Below, one piece after another: positions 32,006-44,810 of a stretch of 64,000 nt of DNA. Below the pieces are notes generated by a model. The model saw only the letters and a list, made by a program, of their open reading frames with translations. It was not told the origin of the DNA and searched no databases. The translations under genes were made by a program, and so were the position numbers. The stretch covers positions 248,001 through 312,000 of the forward strand of contig JBAIAA010000103.1 in the NCBI GenBank assembly GCA_037893245.1, given 5' to 3'. Position 1 is the stretch's first letter, and every line of letters starts with the position of its first letter. The DNA comes from Crossaster papposus. Taxonomy: Eukaryota > Echinodermata > Asteroidea > Velatida > Solasteridae.

Positions 32006-32338
32006 ACCCAGATCTGGAATCTGGATCACCTTGAAAGATTTTTTGAAGTGGTTGTGGTTGGGTGACATTTGCCAATTGAGGGCGCTATACTAGAATACTG
32101 GTAATGCTGGGGCGTGTTTTTGTGGTTTGGGCAGAGGTCTACACTCTATCTGAAAGCCCTTTTAGTACTAGTTGGTAATAATTATATTTGGAAAAGAGTC
32201 GTATTTCATTTAAATAAAGAGTAACAGACACACAAACAAGCGTGTAGTCGTGTTGACACAACGACCAAAGATCCTCTATTGTGTTTCCTTTTGTTCCTGT
32301 ACCTTGTTCCTTTTTCTAGAACCAAGTTATGATGATGA

Positions 32339-32943
32339 TGATGATCATGCATTTGTAAAGCACCATCTATCTAGTTGCCTATTCCGAGGCGCTGCCAGGA
32401 ACACCAGGGCGAACCCCTTCTCTTATACCCCAGTCACAATTAAAGCGGAGCCCGGGCGGCGTGTGCGATTTATAGGCATCGGCCGGCGTGTAGAGGTCGG
32501 CGAAAGATCGTGCGATATGGCGGTCACAGTCACAATTAAAAGTGCCCCGTACGCTGCCATGACGGGTCAGTTTGCGATGCGAAACGCCGCACCAGGTTTT
32601 AAGTCCGAGTTAAAAGTAACTCGATGCCCGCCCGATGCCAAAAAATGATTCGGCAGCCGCAAGGAGTCCCGTGGGGCCCCGGCCGAAAATGCCTAGAAAT
32701 CCGCCGCAAACTAATCGCAAACCCATCGCAAGCCAATTGTGACTGGGGTATTAGCGAAGAGTGTTACTGGGTTCTTTTACGTGCATTACACAACGCACGG
32801 GACCTACAGCTTTACGTCCCATCCGAAGGACGGAGCAATAGTGGTTTAATTGCCTTGCTTAAGGACACACGTGTCGACACTGGGACTCGAACCCACGCTC
32901 TGCGGAACAGAAAACCGAGTTCTTAACCGCCCGGCCACGACAG
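32339..32943 (-). mobile_element. tRNA-derived SINE, unit A only
   Basis: Read on the minus strand it starts TGTCGTGGCCGGGCGGTTAA (A box) and GGGTTCGAGTCCCAGTGTCG (B box). It continues through CTTAAGCAAGGCAATTAAAC and GGACGTAAAGCTGTAG, and ends in an (ATC)n tail at 32339-32355. This arrangement matches the widespread echinoderm tRNA-derived SINE type. Units B and C show the uninterrupted target (AACCAAGTT followed by the G-rich tract). It is itself split by the element at 32426-32750. Confidence 0.75.
32426..32750. mobile_element. PIF/Harbinger-like MITE nested in the SINE
   Basis: A 325-bp element with perfect 16-bp terminal inverted repeats TACCCCAGTCACAATT/AATTGTGACTGGGGTA. It is flanked by TTA (32423-32425 and 32751-32753), the 3-bp target duplication typical of PIF/Harbinger. 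The interior is GC-rich and carries no transposase. Confidence 0.85.
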
Positions 32944-33104
32944 TGGGGAGGGGGAGGGGGGAGGGGGGAGGGGGGGAGGGGAAGGGGGGATGGGGGAGTG
33001 GGGGAGGGGAAGGGGGGATGGGGGAGGGGGGGGGGGAGGGGGGGAGGGGGGAGGGGGGGGGGGGGAGGAGGGGGAGGAGGGGGAGGGGGAGGGGGAGGGG
33101 AGTG
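32944..33104 (+). repeat. (GGGGGAGG)n purine tract
   Basis: About 160 bp of G-rich purine sequence. The homologous tract is ~25 bp in unit B (51636-51660) and ~55 bp in unit C (61896-61952). It could fold as G-quadruplexes. Long proline- or glycine-rich frames across it are artefacts. Confidence 0.9.
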
Positions 33105-33350
33105 GTCAGTTGGACAATTGATCCACAGCCAAGCAATACAAAGTCCTGTCCAATTGACCAACTACTTGGTTCCAGAAAAGGTCCCTGGAATGAAAACTAC
33201 TATCGGATGATCTTGGTATCATCTAGAAAGACCGACTCCCCTCCCCGTCCATCCAAACTTTTCTGGTCGAAGGGAACTGGAAATAGATCGTTCCGTAGGT
33301 TTTAATTTACCATCCTGTCTAACTAAAAAGACAACAAGTGGCCCTATAAC

Positions 33351-33519
33351 ATGAATAATTGGAGGAATGTACAAGGCAAGTTTTGATCTACCTGTACTTT
33401 AAAGACATAGTGGGCATCCCAGCCATGGCAACGCAACATGAATACTTGGAGGAATGTACAAGGTGAGTTTTGAGCCAGTATCTACCTGTACTTGGGCATC
33501 CCAGCCATGGCACCATAAC
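33351..33519 (-). repeat. Duplicated exon-intron boundary, unit A (2 copies)
   Basis: The 3' part of PX exon 1 plus the first ~48 bp of the following intron is tandemly repeated (ATGAATAxTTGGAGGAATGT ... GGGCATCCCAGCCATGG). Units B and C carry three copies with a 94-bp period. Confidence 0.85.
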
Positions 33520-33587
33520 ATGTGTTGTGGAATGCTGATAATAATTGGATCAGGCAGCATCTCTGTGTGTGGTGTAATTGATGAAGA
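33486..33587 (-). pseudogene. KIF16B: KIF16B/SNX23-like PX exon 1, unit A (12-nt deletion)
   Basis: Minus-strand exon with acceptor TTGCAG and donor CAG|GTAGAT. It encodes HTEMLPDPIIISIPQHML then WCHGWDAQVQ. This corresponds to the first strand of the KIF16B PX domain (DPIKISIPRYVL...FEFEV). Compared with the 114-nt unit C copy it lacks 12 nt, removing the HYVFE-type residues without shifting the frame. With the frameshift in exon 2 of the same unit, it is probably not part of a working PX domain. Confidence 0.6.
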
Positions 33588-34150
33588 CTGCAAGTAAAAA
33601 AGATCAAAAGATTATAAAAAAATCAATTCTAATTGGATAGCGAAAGTCCCTCTTCCGAAAACACATGATTCAAAGAAATCCCAACCTGCTTTTTTATACA
33701 AATAATGTTTTGAGTTTGAACAATTTCACGAAACAAACTATCTGTATTTGAGTTTGAATTTAGCGCTTGTCATTCCAATTTTGTTAGTTTTGGGAGTTTA
33801 TTACATCACGGATATTCTTCTGAGTGGAAATTGAAAATCCCTATAATGTCAGTATTCATGGGTAATTTCCGTTTTTTTATCGTCCCTCTGTCTCGGATCA
33901 CCACTCATGAATTATGCATTTTATTTGACCTAGATTTCAAAACGGCACAAGCACACAACTTTATGTCGCTTAAGAAACAAATATATTCAAAGGGATTTCA
34001 TTTTTCAGAGTTCTGAGACAAAAAGGAAACCAAAAGAACGCCATTGTATAGGCCGCGAAGACCTAACTCTACATTTATTTGTTGTATGAGTGAACCTAAA
34101 GTCAACTACAGTCCCTAACGTACCTTACGATACGCCAGAGTTTTATTAGT

Positions 34151-36121
34151 TCTGGCACCTGGTTGGTTGTAGAAAGAAACCTAGCTCGCTCATCTCAGTA
34201 TTCAGAGATACCTCGGGTCAGCAGAGGCCAACGCACTGCAACTCCAAACATATGGCCTTCCAAGTTGGTCTCCTCAACACGGGTATTGCAGCCACATGGA
34301 GCAAGACGACTTGACAGCATTGGGTACAACTGTTCCTTCAATCAGTGGGCTGCAGAAAACAGTAAGCAAATGTGGGGACATTATTATCAATGAAAATGTT
34401 AGAAGTATGGCTGAAAAGAGAAAATTGATCAAAGGTATTCAAGAATTACAGAGCTATGACAGAGAAAAACCGATTGCTGTCGAATTAGATAGACAATACA
34501 ATAACCCCTTGAGAAACTGTCGGGAAAAAAACAACATTTGTGCCGGCAACCCAAACTAGGGGCGTAGTATACGAGAATGTAACCACCCCAAAAAATGATA
34601 GTAATGTACCACCACGAGAATAAACTCTGTAAATGTGCAAATCAAATGTCAGGCAAACACAGCAGTAACAAGTGTTCCGAACACACAGATTCTTGTAGTG
34701 CTACACGCCCAGCAAATTACAACATGGGGGATGAAAGAGAAGGGGGAATTTAATGTGCCAAGAAACTTCTAGAGTGTAAGGAACCCTTGTTGGCAGAAAG
34801 AGTAACAAGCGATGTGGACGGGTGTATGGCAAAAGGTTTTATGTCTCAGATGAGAATTAAAGCAGGTATCGAGCCAGAACACATTCTTGACCCACCTCAC
34901 TTAAATCGATCACTCAGTTCAGCCATCAGTCGCACCAAATTCAGTGTTGACATGATGCCTGGTAGAACTAAAAAAGAAAGAAAAAAGATACAAGAGCGGT
35001 TTAGGTGACGGTGTAAGTCACAGGGTACAAGCAGAAGTAGGGGAAATCTTCAAGAAATGTGGAAGAAACTTTGCCCAAATGTATAGGCCTATGCATGACA
35101 TGGCTGAACAGGCTGCCTCAACCATTCCTGAATGTTACCAAGGTCGCCACAACCTTAGCAAAAAGTGGTTCTTGGTTTGCAATGGCAATTACAGATTTCT
35201 CTACCTTCCTGTTCATGTTTAGGGGAAAACCGAAAATGTTTGAGTCTGACAAGAAACTGATTTACTGAAAATTCAGAAGAGAATTGGTCACGAGGCAATG
35301 CAAAAAAGCAGATGTGACAACTACACCAAAACAGAGTCCGTTAACCTTGCCTTTTCGAGTACTAATCCAAAAGGGACACTAACCTTTTCCATAAATGCTC
35401 TCTCAAGAGACCACAGCGCAGTTCACCTTGTCAACAATGACCATGCCAACTCAATCATCCTCAAGTGTGAAGCTGCAGGTCGTTCTGTTTTGCCAGGATC
35501 TCCAGCTGCCAAAAGTCTGGCTCAAATGTACAGAAAAGAAAAATATCATTCCCAACAGGTTAAAAGCACAAAATACGAAGGGCAAAGTGTAGGGAACAAC
35601 TATATAACTTGTACAACTGTTCCAAGTCATTGTACAAGAAAGGGCAACTGGAACCCAAGTCAGCAATCCCTCCAGATGTGGAATGGCAAAGAATTCAGAG
35701 TGAGCACAATTAAAGCATACGTTTTAATCCAAAATGAATAATAAAAGCAACAAACAAGTGTAGCATCCAAAAATGGTGAGTAATATCAGCTAACAAACTT
35801 AATGCTGAGCAAAAATGTTCTCCTTAATTAAATGTTAAAGAAGACAATCCTTGTATGGGCCATGGCCGGAACACAAATGGCATCTTCTACAACGAGATCT
35901 TGCAGTGTTCATTGGGTGTGGCTCAAGTGACAGGTGATCAAAATTTACTCACAAGAAGTTGTGGCACAGGTGACTTACATCATACCTCGGGGAAGATCAA
36001 GGACTCCAGAATAAACAATGTAAGTCAATCTGTGCACACCATGCTTGTGCCTGAATTTGATTTTGAGCCAGGCATGACAACATTAATAATTTCTGCTGGA
36101 CATATCCTGTCCATATTCTGA
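34151..36121 (+). pseudogene. Mutator-like transposase gene, decayed
   Basis: A series of plus-strand frames spells successive parts of a Mutator-like transposase of the type common in marine invertebrates: FQVGLLNTGIAATW and VPSISGLQKTVSKCGDIIIN; then ENVRSMAEKRKLIKG and VELDRQYNNPLRN; then AERVTSDVDGCMAKGF, ILDPPHLNRSL and KFSVDMMPGRTKKERKKIQ; then IPECYQGRHNLSKKW and the C-terminal SRDHSAVHLVNNDHANS. At least six frameshifts or stops separate them. The family is named from remembered sequence patterns. It interrupts the region where unit A stops matching units B and C. Confidence 0.7.
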
Positions 36122-36229
36122 ATTTTTTTCTGCCTCCTTTGTGCACAGTATTTCTTAAAATCTTGCCTTTAATTGAGGCCTTCCAGATGGAATCCATTTT
36201 GCTATGGTTTAAGAAATCTGCATAACAAA

Positions 36230-36320
36230 CAATACAGACCCCCTCCCGTGCGTGAGGTCAACTTACCTTTGCTACCATTGGTCAAAAGTTTTCTCCAGCA
36301 GTCACGATAGCCCTAGCCTG
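36230..36320 (-). other. Possible orphan exon with a strong donor
   Basis: The minus strand reads GGCTATCGTGACTGCTGGAG...AGCAAAG|GTAAGT with an upstream TAG acceptor. Only one frame is open (GYRDCWRKLLTNGSK). It has no counterpart recognised in units B or C. Uncertain. Confidence 0.15.
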
Positions 36321-36709
36321 GGCATGCTACAAATACAAACAAAAAATACATCTTAGTCCACATATTGCATAAAACTGACAATGCAGACATACTACATACT
36401 TGTCCAACAAAAGTCTTTAATTTTCAGTAACAAAAAAGCACGTGTAAATTTACGAGCCTCAGCGCAACCTATTGTAAACATGTTGATAACATGGCGGATA
36501 GGCATCTGAAATGTGTATGTGAATAAAAAGACAGCAAGAGAAAAAAAGAAAAGAAAGAAGAAACCCATTTTGTTCTCTATCATGTGTGTAATTATTACTG
36601 TGTTTTCTGTGAGACTTCATAGATTAAAACATGAGACATACCTATTTTTGGCGAGTACACTTGGCATATTGGCGCCGCCATGTTTGCTTTATGTTCCACG
36701 CACTGATCT

Positions 36710-36960
36710 GGGCCCAATTTCTTGGCTCTGCTTACCGTTAGCGAAAAATCCCTGCTTACTATAGCAGAGAATTCGGTGCCTACGGTAAATGTATTTCACG
36801 CGTTAGCGAGGAATTTCGGTCTCTGAGCATGCGTACATCCGAAAACTAAGGATTCTGTGCTTACAGGGTTAGCGCAAAATGTTTCTGCTAGCGCGGTTAG
36901 CGGAAAATAGTAACCGTAAGCGCGGAATTCTGTGGTTAGCAGAGCCAAGAAATTGGGCCC
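36710..36960. repeat. MITE with GGGCCCAATTTCTTGGCTC ends
   Basis: A 251-bp element with perfect 23-bp terminal inverted repeats (GGGCCCAATTTCTTGGCTCT...). The interior carries repeated GTTAGCGxxAAAAT and GCGGAATTC pieces. It splits the left part of repeat Y. Confidence 0.9.
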
Positions 36961-37294
36961 TGGTTCCCCAAAAATACGGCAATCATTGTAACCAACACAA
37001 AAATAGAAAGAAAGAGCCTAGTGACGCTCAGGAGTAGGGTGGCAATATTTTTTTAACTGGAAATTATAAAGATTAAGACTAGAATAATTTCCGCTCTCGG
37101 TCTTACATGTATTTACCCTATGACGTAGAATGGAGTGGCCCTGTATTCCATGGGTATTGTGGTATACAGGGTTAGGGTTAGGGTCAGTCCATTCTATGTC
37201 CTCAGGTAAATAAAGTCGGGAGTTGTCAGTGGGCCCTGCATTTTGTAATTGCGCCTAATTTTCTTTTTAAATTGATGAGAGTTGACGGAATACT
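36961..37294 (+). repeat. Dispersed repeat Y, copy 2, ending in poly-C
   Basis: Matches 19147-19470. It is followed at 37302-37343 by a ~40-bp C homopolymer. Confidence 0.8.
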
Positions 37295-37302
37295 CAATGT
37301 AG

Positions 37303-37345
<43 letters not shown>

Positions 37346-38452
37346 CTCTATGCCAAATAGACCTATGTATTGGTCTTTTGTGTGTGAACAGAATCCCCTG
37401 AGTTGGAAGCCACGGGTCACCAATTCTTGATTTCCATAAATATTTCTACAATCAGTCCAATTAATAGGCCCCAGGGTCCTCTTATTCAAAATTACCGGAG
37501 AGATCACAAAATATTAATGAGCTCGCGCGCAGGAATGCACCCTTAAAAAAAATGGTATTTGCCCTCCCCCCCCACCCCCCTGAAAACCTGAGGGGCCGAT
37601 TTCACGAAACTCCTTTTATCTTGCGACTCATCTTAGGACTTAGGAGACATTGACCACAGCAATATAAAGGCCTACAAAATGTACATTTTATTACTGAAGC
37701 ATTACTTCACACATTTTGTGTTTAATATGGCAGCCCAACCAAAAATCCATTATTACAGACTAAGCTGGTTCCCGACCCATAATGGGTATAAATAATGTAC
37801 AAACAAAGAGCTAGCCGGCTGTTTGTAAGGGTTTGGAGTTTGCAACATGTTAATTATACACATTTCTTATATTTCTGGACACCGTTAGTGCTTTACTGTC
37901 AATAAATTTTCAGAAACATCATCATTTAAAAGTTAAATCAATAAAACGCACACCCCCACAGGCCGATAGATTCTTCACTCATTACATATTCGTGTTATGT
38001 TTTACAAAATAATGACTATTTGTAACGAGGTGCATCCGAGTTGAATAGAACATTCAATCTTTCAGCTTATGAAAATATTTCTTCTATTCCACTGATCAAA
38101 AGTTATTATTTGTGTTAAAATAAATAACTCCTAACTTAATCCTTGTCATTTGATATTTTATGAAATACAATACTTAAGGTTGTGATTGACACAGTGGTCG
38201 GTTTCGCATGGGGCATGTACGTTCAATGTCATACTACTAGCTCTGTAATCAATAATGAGGCACGCGTCCGAAAAGAACGAACTGAATGGAAAAAAATCAC
38301 AGCAATGAGGTAAATCATACAATGGAATATGAAGTCAATCAAATGGGGGTATTAATTCAATGTCTTGCGACTAAATTCTACCAATCAAATGGCAATGATG
38401 AGTTAGGTATTACATAAAACTGAATAATAAAGTCGAATAAAGACATGGAGTA

Positions 38453-38523
38453 AAGCAGGGTTTGAACCTGAATTCTCTGTATTACTGCACCAGTGCCCAA
38501 CCAGTTGAGCTATATCCAGCCCT
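38453..38523 (-). repeat. tRNA-like element type 2, copy 1
   Basis: On the minus strand it has ATAGCTCAACTGGTTGGGCA and GAATTCAGGTTCAAACCCTG. It is duplicated at 40281-40350 with the surrounding ~500 bp. Confidence 0.55.
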
Positions 38524-39277
38524 ACTTTGGCCGTTTTCCCAAATTTATATTAAGACGCTGGCTCCAAGTTTTAGACAAATTTAATTCGGTTCTCAGTTAA
38601 TAAAATTAAAATAGTTTTCTTTAGTTTTAACCACAAACCCTTCTATAGGAGGTGTTTGCCCTACCACCCCCCCCCCCCCCCCGAAAAATAAAATAAAATT
38701 TGCCAAACAAGAATTCAACCTTGTTGACGGACTTGAAGACAATTGTTTTTGTCATTGGAACGCTCAATAAAATAGTACAAAAACATGGTTAATTAATCCT
38801 TTATAAATTAGATGAATTTATCAACAAATAATGAGTTACGGAAGACAAAATCAAAATTCCTTCTGTAGACATTTATTTTAGTACAAAAACATGGTTAATT
38901 AATCCTTTATAAATTAGATGAATTTATCAACAAATAATGAGTTAAGGAAGACAAAATCTAAATTTCTACAAAAACAGAGATTCCACAATTTTTTTAAAGT
39001 TTTTTTAATACAGTTTTTGATAGCATGATCAAGTTAATTAAAAACCAAGTGATTAATAGGCGCATAATTAACAGAGGGGTGATATATTGTATCTAAATTG
39101 TCTGATTATTGGCCGAAAAAGCGACTTAAAAGTATTTACTCCACTGATCTGGATAAGCTCTATTTATATTCATTATTGAATACATTGTACTAAATCATTA
39201 CACAAAAAGTGTTGCTCACTTATAGTGCTTTCTTTTATTAAATTGCCAAAGATCTAATATTCGACTTATGAAATAAT

Positions 39278-39392
39278 GACGTTACATTTTGTTTTCATGT
39301 GTGCTTTCCTATAGGAGCTTGGGGATCTCATCCCCACCTCACCTGACTTCCATAGGAAAGCACACACGTAAACAAAGTACGACGTCATTACG
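39278..39392. repeat. Short inverted-repeat element
   Basis: TGACGTTAC...GTGTGCTTTCCTATAGG and CCATAGGAAAGCACACACGT...GACGTCA are ~36-bp imperfect inverted arms around a ~35-bp loop. Confidence 0.75.
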
Positions 39393-39407
39393 TTTTCAGT
39401 CTATTAA

Positions 39408-39643
39408 TCAGTTCGCGTCGGATTACAAATATATACGCAAAGTTTGTCTGAGAATTAAAACGGATGACGGATAAACACGTCACAAGCAATGCCGTAAGTA
39501 TTTGTCAGCAACCGTTTCGCAGCGAGCGAGGCTGGGTGTGCTACCCATATCGGCTGGAACCCGCCCTCATCGGATCGAGGTTTGTGAAAAACAATCCCGC
39601 GCCTGGACTCGGTCAATGTCAAAATAATCCTGCCGTGAACTGG
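39408..39643 (+). repeat. TTAA MITE family 2, copy 3 (diverged)
   Basis: CAGTTCGCGTCGG...CCGTGAACTGG with TTAA on the left (39404-39407) and TTATTAA on the right. It is immediately followed by the start of a TTAA family-1 element (39648, TTAAAGGTAGGATACACCAT). Confidence 0.8.
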
Positions 39644-40280
39644 TTATTAAAGGTAGGATACACCATTTGCAAATATAAAAAATATTTACTACCGAATTAT
39701 TAAGAAATATCTTACTCATTTGAAAGTAAATAATGTTTCTAGGTATCCAGCAAAATGATTGCGCTAGATATCCTGTAATTATTCCAACAAATATAATTTG
39801 TTAAAGAAAGATTTGCGATCGCTGGACGGTGATTGCGAATTTTTCTTTATAAAATTCAATCTTTCACCTTATGAGAATATTTCTTCTATTTCACTAATTT
39901 AAAAACAGTCATTATTTGTGTTATAATAATGTATAACTCCTAACTTAATCCTTGTCATTTGATATATTATGAAATACAATACTTAGGGTTACATTTAATT
40001 TCAAAGGTTGTGATCGACACAGTGGTCGGTTATGCATAGGGCATGTACGTTCAATGTCATACTACAAGCTCTGCAATCAATAATGAGGCACGCGTGCAAA
40101 AGGACGAACTCAATGGAAAAAAAGTTCACAGCAATGAGGTAAATCATACAATGCAATATATAGTCAATCAAATGGGGTATTGATTCAATGTCTTGCGACT
40201 AAATTCTACCAATCAAATAGCAATGATGAGTTAGGTATTATATAAAACTGAATAATAAAGTTGAATAAAGACATGGAGTA

Positions 40281-40350
40281 AAGCAGGGTTTGAACCTGAA
40301 TTCTCTGTATTACTGTACCAGTGCCCAACCAGTTGAGCTATAGCCGGCCG
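40281..40350 (-). repeat. tRNA-like element type 2, copy 2
   Basis: Nearly identical to 38453-38523. Together they mark a ~500-bp internal duplication in unit B. Confidence 0.55.
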
Positions 40351-40619
40351 TTTTCCCAAATTTATGTTAAGATGATGGCTCCAAATTTTAGACAAATTTA
40401 ATTATGTTCTCTGTTAATAAAATTTAATTTTTTTTTTTTTTTAACCACAAACCCTTCTATAGGAGGTGTTTGCCCTACCACCACCCCCCCCCCCCCAAAC
40501 AAGAATTCAACAAAAAACTTGTATCTTACGTTGTATCTTACGTTGGCCACACAGAATTCTTTATTACTTCTGAATAACGCCCTCGAACAAAGATGACAAT
40601 TTGGGAGACCGCCAACATA

Positions 40620-40694
40620 GGGCAAGATAGCTCAGTTGGTGGTAGAGGGTCGGTCTGGTATTCCGGAAATCGCAGGTTCAAGTCCTGCATTGCC
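40620..40694 (+). repeat. tRNA-like element, unit B
   Basis: GGCAAGATAGCTCAGTTGGT...CGCAGGTTCAAGTCCTGC with pairing outer ends (GGCAAG/ATTGCC). The anticodon arm is irregular. It is framed by GAACAAAGATGACAATTTGG and the related sequence AATTTCTCTGTTGA. Confidence 0.6.
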
Positions 40695-42181
40695 AATTTC
40701 TCTGTTGAATTTGAAATTTAAGCAAATTGACCTATAGTCATCAGTTTATCCTTGTGGTTTATTTGTGTAAAATTTATTTTAGTCAACTTTCTAGTCATTT
40801 GGTCCAACCCATGTCTGAATTACCAGTCTGTTATCAAATATGTAAAAAAAGAATATGAGAAATGAACCAATTGCAGAGTAACCTTCAATTTACCCTATTT
40901 TTAACAGGTTCCAAATTTTCAAATCCACCCCCCCCCCCCCCCCCTCTAAAAAAATGTTGGATTTTGGCAGACTTGGTCCTCAAGGCCCAGCATGAATAAA
41001 TAGTGATGGATTATGATGGACCTGGTCCAAGAAGCCTGCAATGTCGGTTCGATTGATGAAATGTGCCTTGATCTATTTGTTGTCATATAAGGCATGTGTA
41101 CTGTACTATGTCCACTATATTCAACCAACACTTGTATAAAAAGAAAATCAACTGGTGGATTTTGACGAATTAGGTACAGCACCCCGCAGCGGCAGGAGTG
41201 AGTATAATGGCACACTTCATGACGGACATGATAAGCCTTGATCAGTGAAGTTTCAATGACAACATTAAAAACAAAAAAAATGAGTCTTATAGTGCATGGC
41301 TGCATATCAGAACAGTCAAACTTCCCTTAAACATTTATTGATTGGTAAATGACCACCCCCCCCCCCCCCCCCCCCCCCCCCTTCTCCCCCTCTCTAATCA
41401 TTCAGCACAGTGAATAGATTTTTTCTAGATACCAGCGCTATACAAGTTTTTAATATTATTTTATTATTATTATTCAACTGACCGACATGAATGCCAGAGC
41501 TTGACTGCCAGAGCTTGTAGTTAATCATCATACAGAAGTAAATGGGCTTGCCTCCTGCTATTGAAGTTTATTTGGGTTTGTCAGAGAATTACTGAGTTGT
41601 TAGAGATGCAAATTTGACAGGAAATTGACAGGAGTTTCTCAGGAAACAAGGTGGAAGGAGGAGGCGAGGAATATAGGAGGCAACAAGGTAAGGAGATGCT
41701 TTTACTTTGCGCTAGACTATTAGCATTTGCCTTGTGTTTACATTTGTTTAGTAAACATGGTAATATGACTAAATGCTTCATAATTGAAGCAGTTTCTGGC
41801 AATTTTTAAAGACTGGGTAGGAGCTAATTTTACAAAATGGGAAAGCACAAATTTGTGAAAAGAATTGTAGCATAATGGTACAGGAAGAACAGGATGCTCG
41901 TAATGTACAACTTGGAATATATACATGTACATGTACTTAAAAATAGAATACACAACATTTGCAAACATAAACGAAATAAATGACCAAAATTATCACAAAA
42001 TACTTTACTGAATTGTTAGTGTTTAGGGAATGGCTGTCTGAAGCATCCTGTAAAAATAATGGCTCCTAGCTGGTTTGCTAACATTTTCAAGTGAATGGGA
42101 TTTTTGTATCGATTTCCAACACTGGTCGGTCGACCAGCGCTGGAAAAGAACCTGACTTTTTTCAAATACTGCTCCTAATTT

Positions 42182-42605
42182 GCGAGGGGTTTTGGCAAAA
42201 TGAGACGGAACTGGGTAGAGGTTGAAATGAGGGTTCTTGGGTATTAAAAAAGAGGCTACAATTGTACTTACAATGCTGTTTGTTGTGCTTCAACAAGTTA
42301 TTGCTGTGTAAATGTCGCATTTATCAACATGTCGCAAAAGTAAAATATTGAGAAAAAAGACTATAGGCCTAAATCTTCGAGTTTTGTACATATCATATAG
42401 AAAATTGCCAATTATTTTCTCCTAAAAACACTTTTATTCTACTACCTTCATAATATTTGTAACAAAATTTACCTAGTGGGTATACCAAAGATAAAAAATA
42501 TCAGTAAATCTGAATATTAAAAAAATCTCTAATTTTTCATTATTTTGCAGTTTCCTCCAACTGGCCCTGTGCCCAGTTCCGTCTCATTTTGCTCGAACAC
42601 CTCAC
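42182..42605. repeat. MITE with ~35-bp inverted ends, unit B copy
   Basis: The orthologous insertion to 23981-24401, with scattered substitutions in both arms. Confidence 0.85.
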
Positions 42606-42894
42606 ATTGTTTATATTTAGTAATTCCACATTTTCTTTGCAATTGATTACACATCTATGAAGGGGTACAACTGATTCTCTGGCCTTACAATTCCCCAACG
42701 TCTACAAATTGCTTTGTTTCATGCTTTAATAAATGACCCCCCCCCCTCCGCTAATCATCCAGCGCAGTGAATAGATTTGTCTAGATACCAGCGCTATACA
42801 AGTTTTTAATATTATTTTATTATTATTATTCAACTGACTGACATTAATGCCAGTCTCATTGTTTCATCTTAAACGTAAGATACACCATTTGCAG

Positions 42895-44534
42895 ATAAGT
42901 GACCAGCTCCTACGAAACATAGGCTATTTTGAGATACAGCTCGTCAAAGTTGAAATGAGGGTGAAAAATCTGGCGGACATCGATTTCATTTTTTCTTTAT
43001 CTTTGTGTACCCAACTTTAACCCTCAGTTAAACAAAATCAACTTTATTGATGAGAAAGTACAAAAATCATGCATTTATTGAGGCAAACTGTGTCCTAAAA
43101 GTGATAATTTATGTCCGAAATACATCGTCTTAAATTCCTCCTAAAATTCAAAGTACATGTATGTATGGTAGGGCTGGAAATATTAATTGTTTTCGTATTT
43201 AATTGTTTTTTCCCGCGATATCGCCGATATGGCGACAAAAAGGGCAACAAATTAAGGCATACAAAAATGTCACCAAAGATACGCTCAAACAGCTTTCGAA
43301 CACGGTCACCCCCAAATCTTTCTGTAATTATACCGCCATGATCGTCCATCAAACACGTTGGGGCGTAGGTAGTTTTTTTCTCTGCGATATCGACGACATG
43401 GCGATAAAATCGGCAAAATAATTAGGGCATGACAAAAATGTCGCCAAAGGTATGCTCAAACAGCTTTCGAACACCGCCAAAGCTTTCTGTAAATACCGCC
43501 ATGATCGTCCATCAAACACGTTGTCTTTTTTCATTTTTTCTTTCCTACAGTGTACGTGCGCAAACCGGTGATGAAGCAACCATCCGAGGTCGGGTCATAG
43601 CCCTTAGTAAATGCTTAGCTGCATATACATAATACATAACATACATAGAGCTATATTAAATTATGCTGAGCTGGGCGCATCCATGTTTGTGCACAAACCT
43701 ATGGAAACCTTAAAATTGTTTACGGCTTTTGTACGGCTATTTGCATATCTGCGTTTGTTTTCTAATACAGTGCGTTACTGAAGCCGATACGTCCCAACAC
43801 TAAAACGCAAGATCAGCAAATGAGCGCCAACATTGCAAATGCGCTTAATTGCGTATCCGCGCGCTGCAGTTGATTTTGTTATGACTTTTTAAAACTGACA
43901 CGACGCGCGTAAAGTTGTTTGCGTCTGTTCTACTTGCACACGCATTGCATTTAGAGTACACTTTCAAAATTAAATCCATCTATTTGTATTATGTTCCACA
44001 ACACGCACATGAATTCAAAATGTCTGCACGCAGACTGGATTCAAAGTATCTCTGCGAGTAAGAATGAAGAGTTAGCACTCTAGTAATTTAATATAGCTCT
44101 ATGATGCCATGCATGCCACACCACGCATGGCCGGCTAGGTTTATCATTCATCAAGGCTCAAGGCGCATTGGGCACAATGACTGCCGGTTTCCTGCTTTCA
44201 AACATACAAGTATACGTGGATAAAAGTTTAAAACACAAGTATCGCCGATTTTCTTTAAGGAAAATACGAGTCACAAAAAAATTGCCCATAATAAAAATGA
44301 TATCGGCGATATGCTGATTTAAAAAAATGTAGTAAAATGTATGTGATTTTGATTTTCTTTTGGTGAATATCGTATCGTCACGATAAAATCGCCATATTGT
44401 CCAGCGCTAATGTATGGTATAAATATGGTTCTGGTACCAAATGAAAGCTAAAGATGTGTACTAAATGGAAATAACAATATCTCACTTTTCAAAAAAACTA
44501 ATTATGTCTGGTTTTGTGGGAGCAGGTCACATAT
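42895..44534. repeat. Nested element in TTAA MITE, unit B (enlarged)
   Basis: Same ends as 24631-25325. In addition it contains duplicated GCGATATCGCCGATATGGCG / CAAACAGCTTTCGAACAC blocks (about 43215-43290 and 43385-43475) and ~800 bp (43550-44400) with no counterpart in unit A. Confidence 0.65.
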
Positions 44535-44810
44535 CAAAAATCTTTACTACAGAAATATTAAGAAATATCTTACTTATTTTAAAGTAAATAATGATTGTAG
44601 GCATCCTGCAAAATGATCACGCTATATATCCTGTAATTGTTCCCGAACAGCAATCGCGGAAAAACAAGAACAACATAAGAACCACTGCCCGACTACGTAC
44701 AGTGATGACTTTTTGCTGGTGTACATGGATAAGACTCATACCTCTCCTTTGCTCCATTGTCAGATATACAGTCCAGCTGATGAAAAGGTAGCCGATGAAA
44801 CCTGGCAAGC

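Larger units (their letters stand above)
21735..34150 (+). repeat. Tandem segmental duplication, unit A
   Basis: Its left part (21735-21960, CATGTTAATTATACACATTT...) matches unit B from 37847. The PX-exon end matches both B and C. The unit contains one intact GPCR, a GPCR fragment, two PX-type exons and many unit-specific insertions. Spacing from GPCR start to second PX exon is 3.8 kb, against 4.4 kb in B and 3.5 kb in C. Confidence 0.85.

Noticed and set aside
32846..33305. Proline-rich and glycine-rich frames on both strands
   Set aside because: They run across the GGGGGAGG tract and a SINE; low complexity, not genes.
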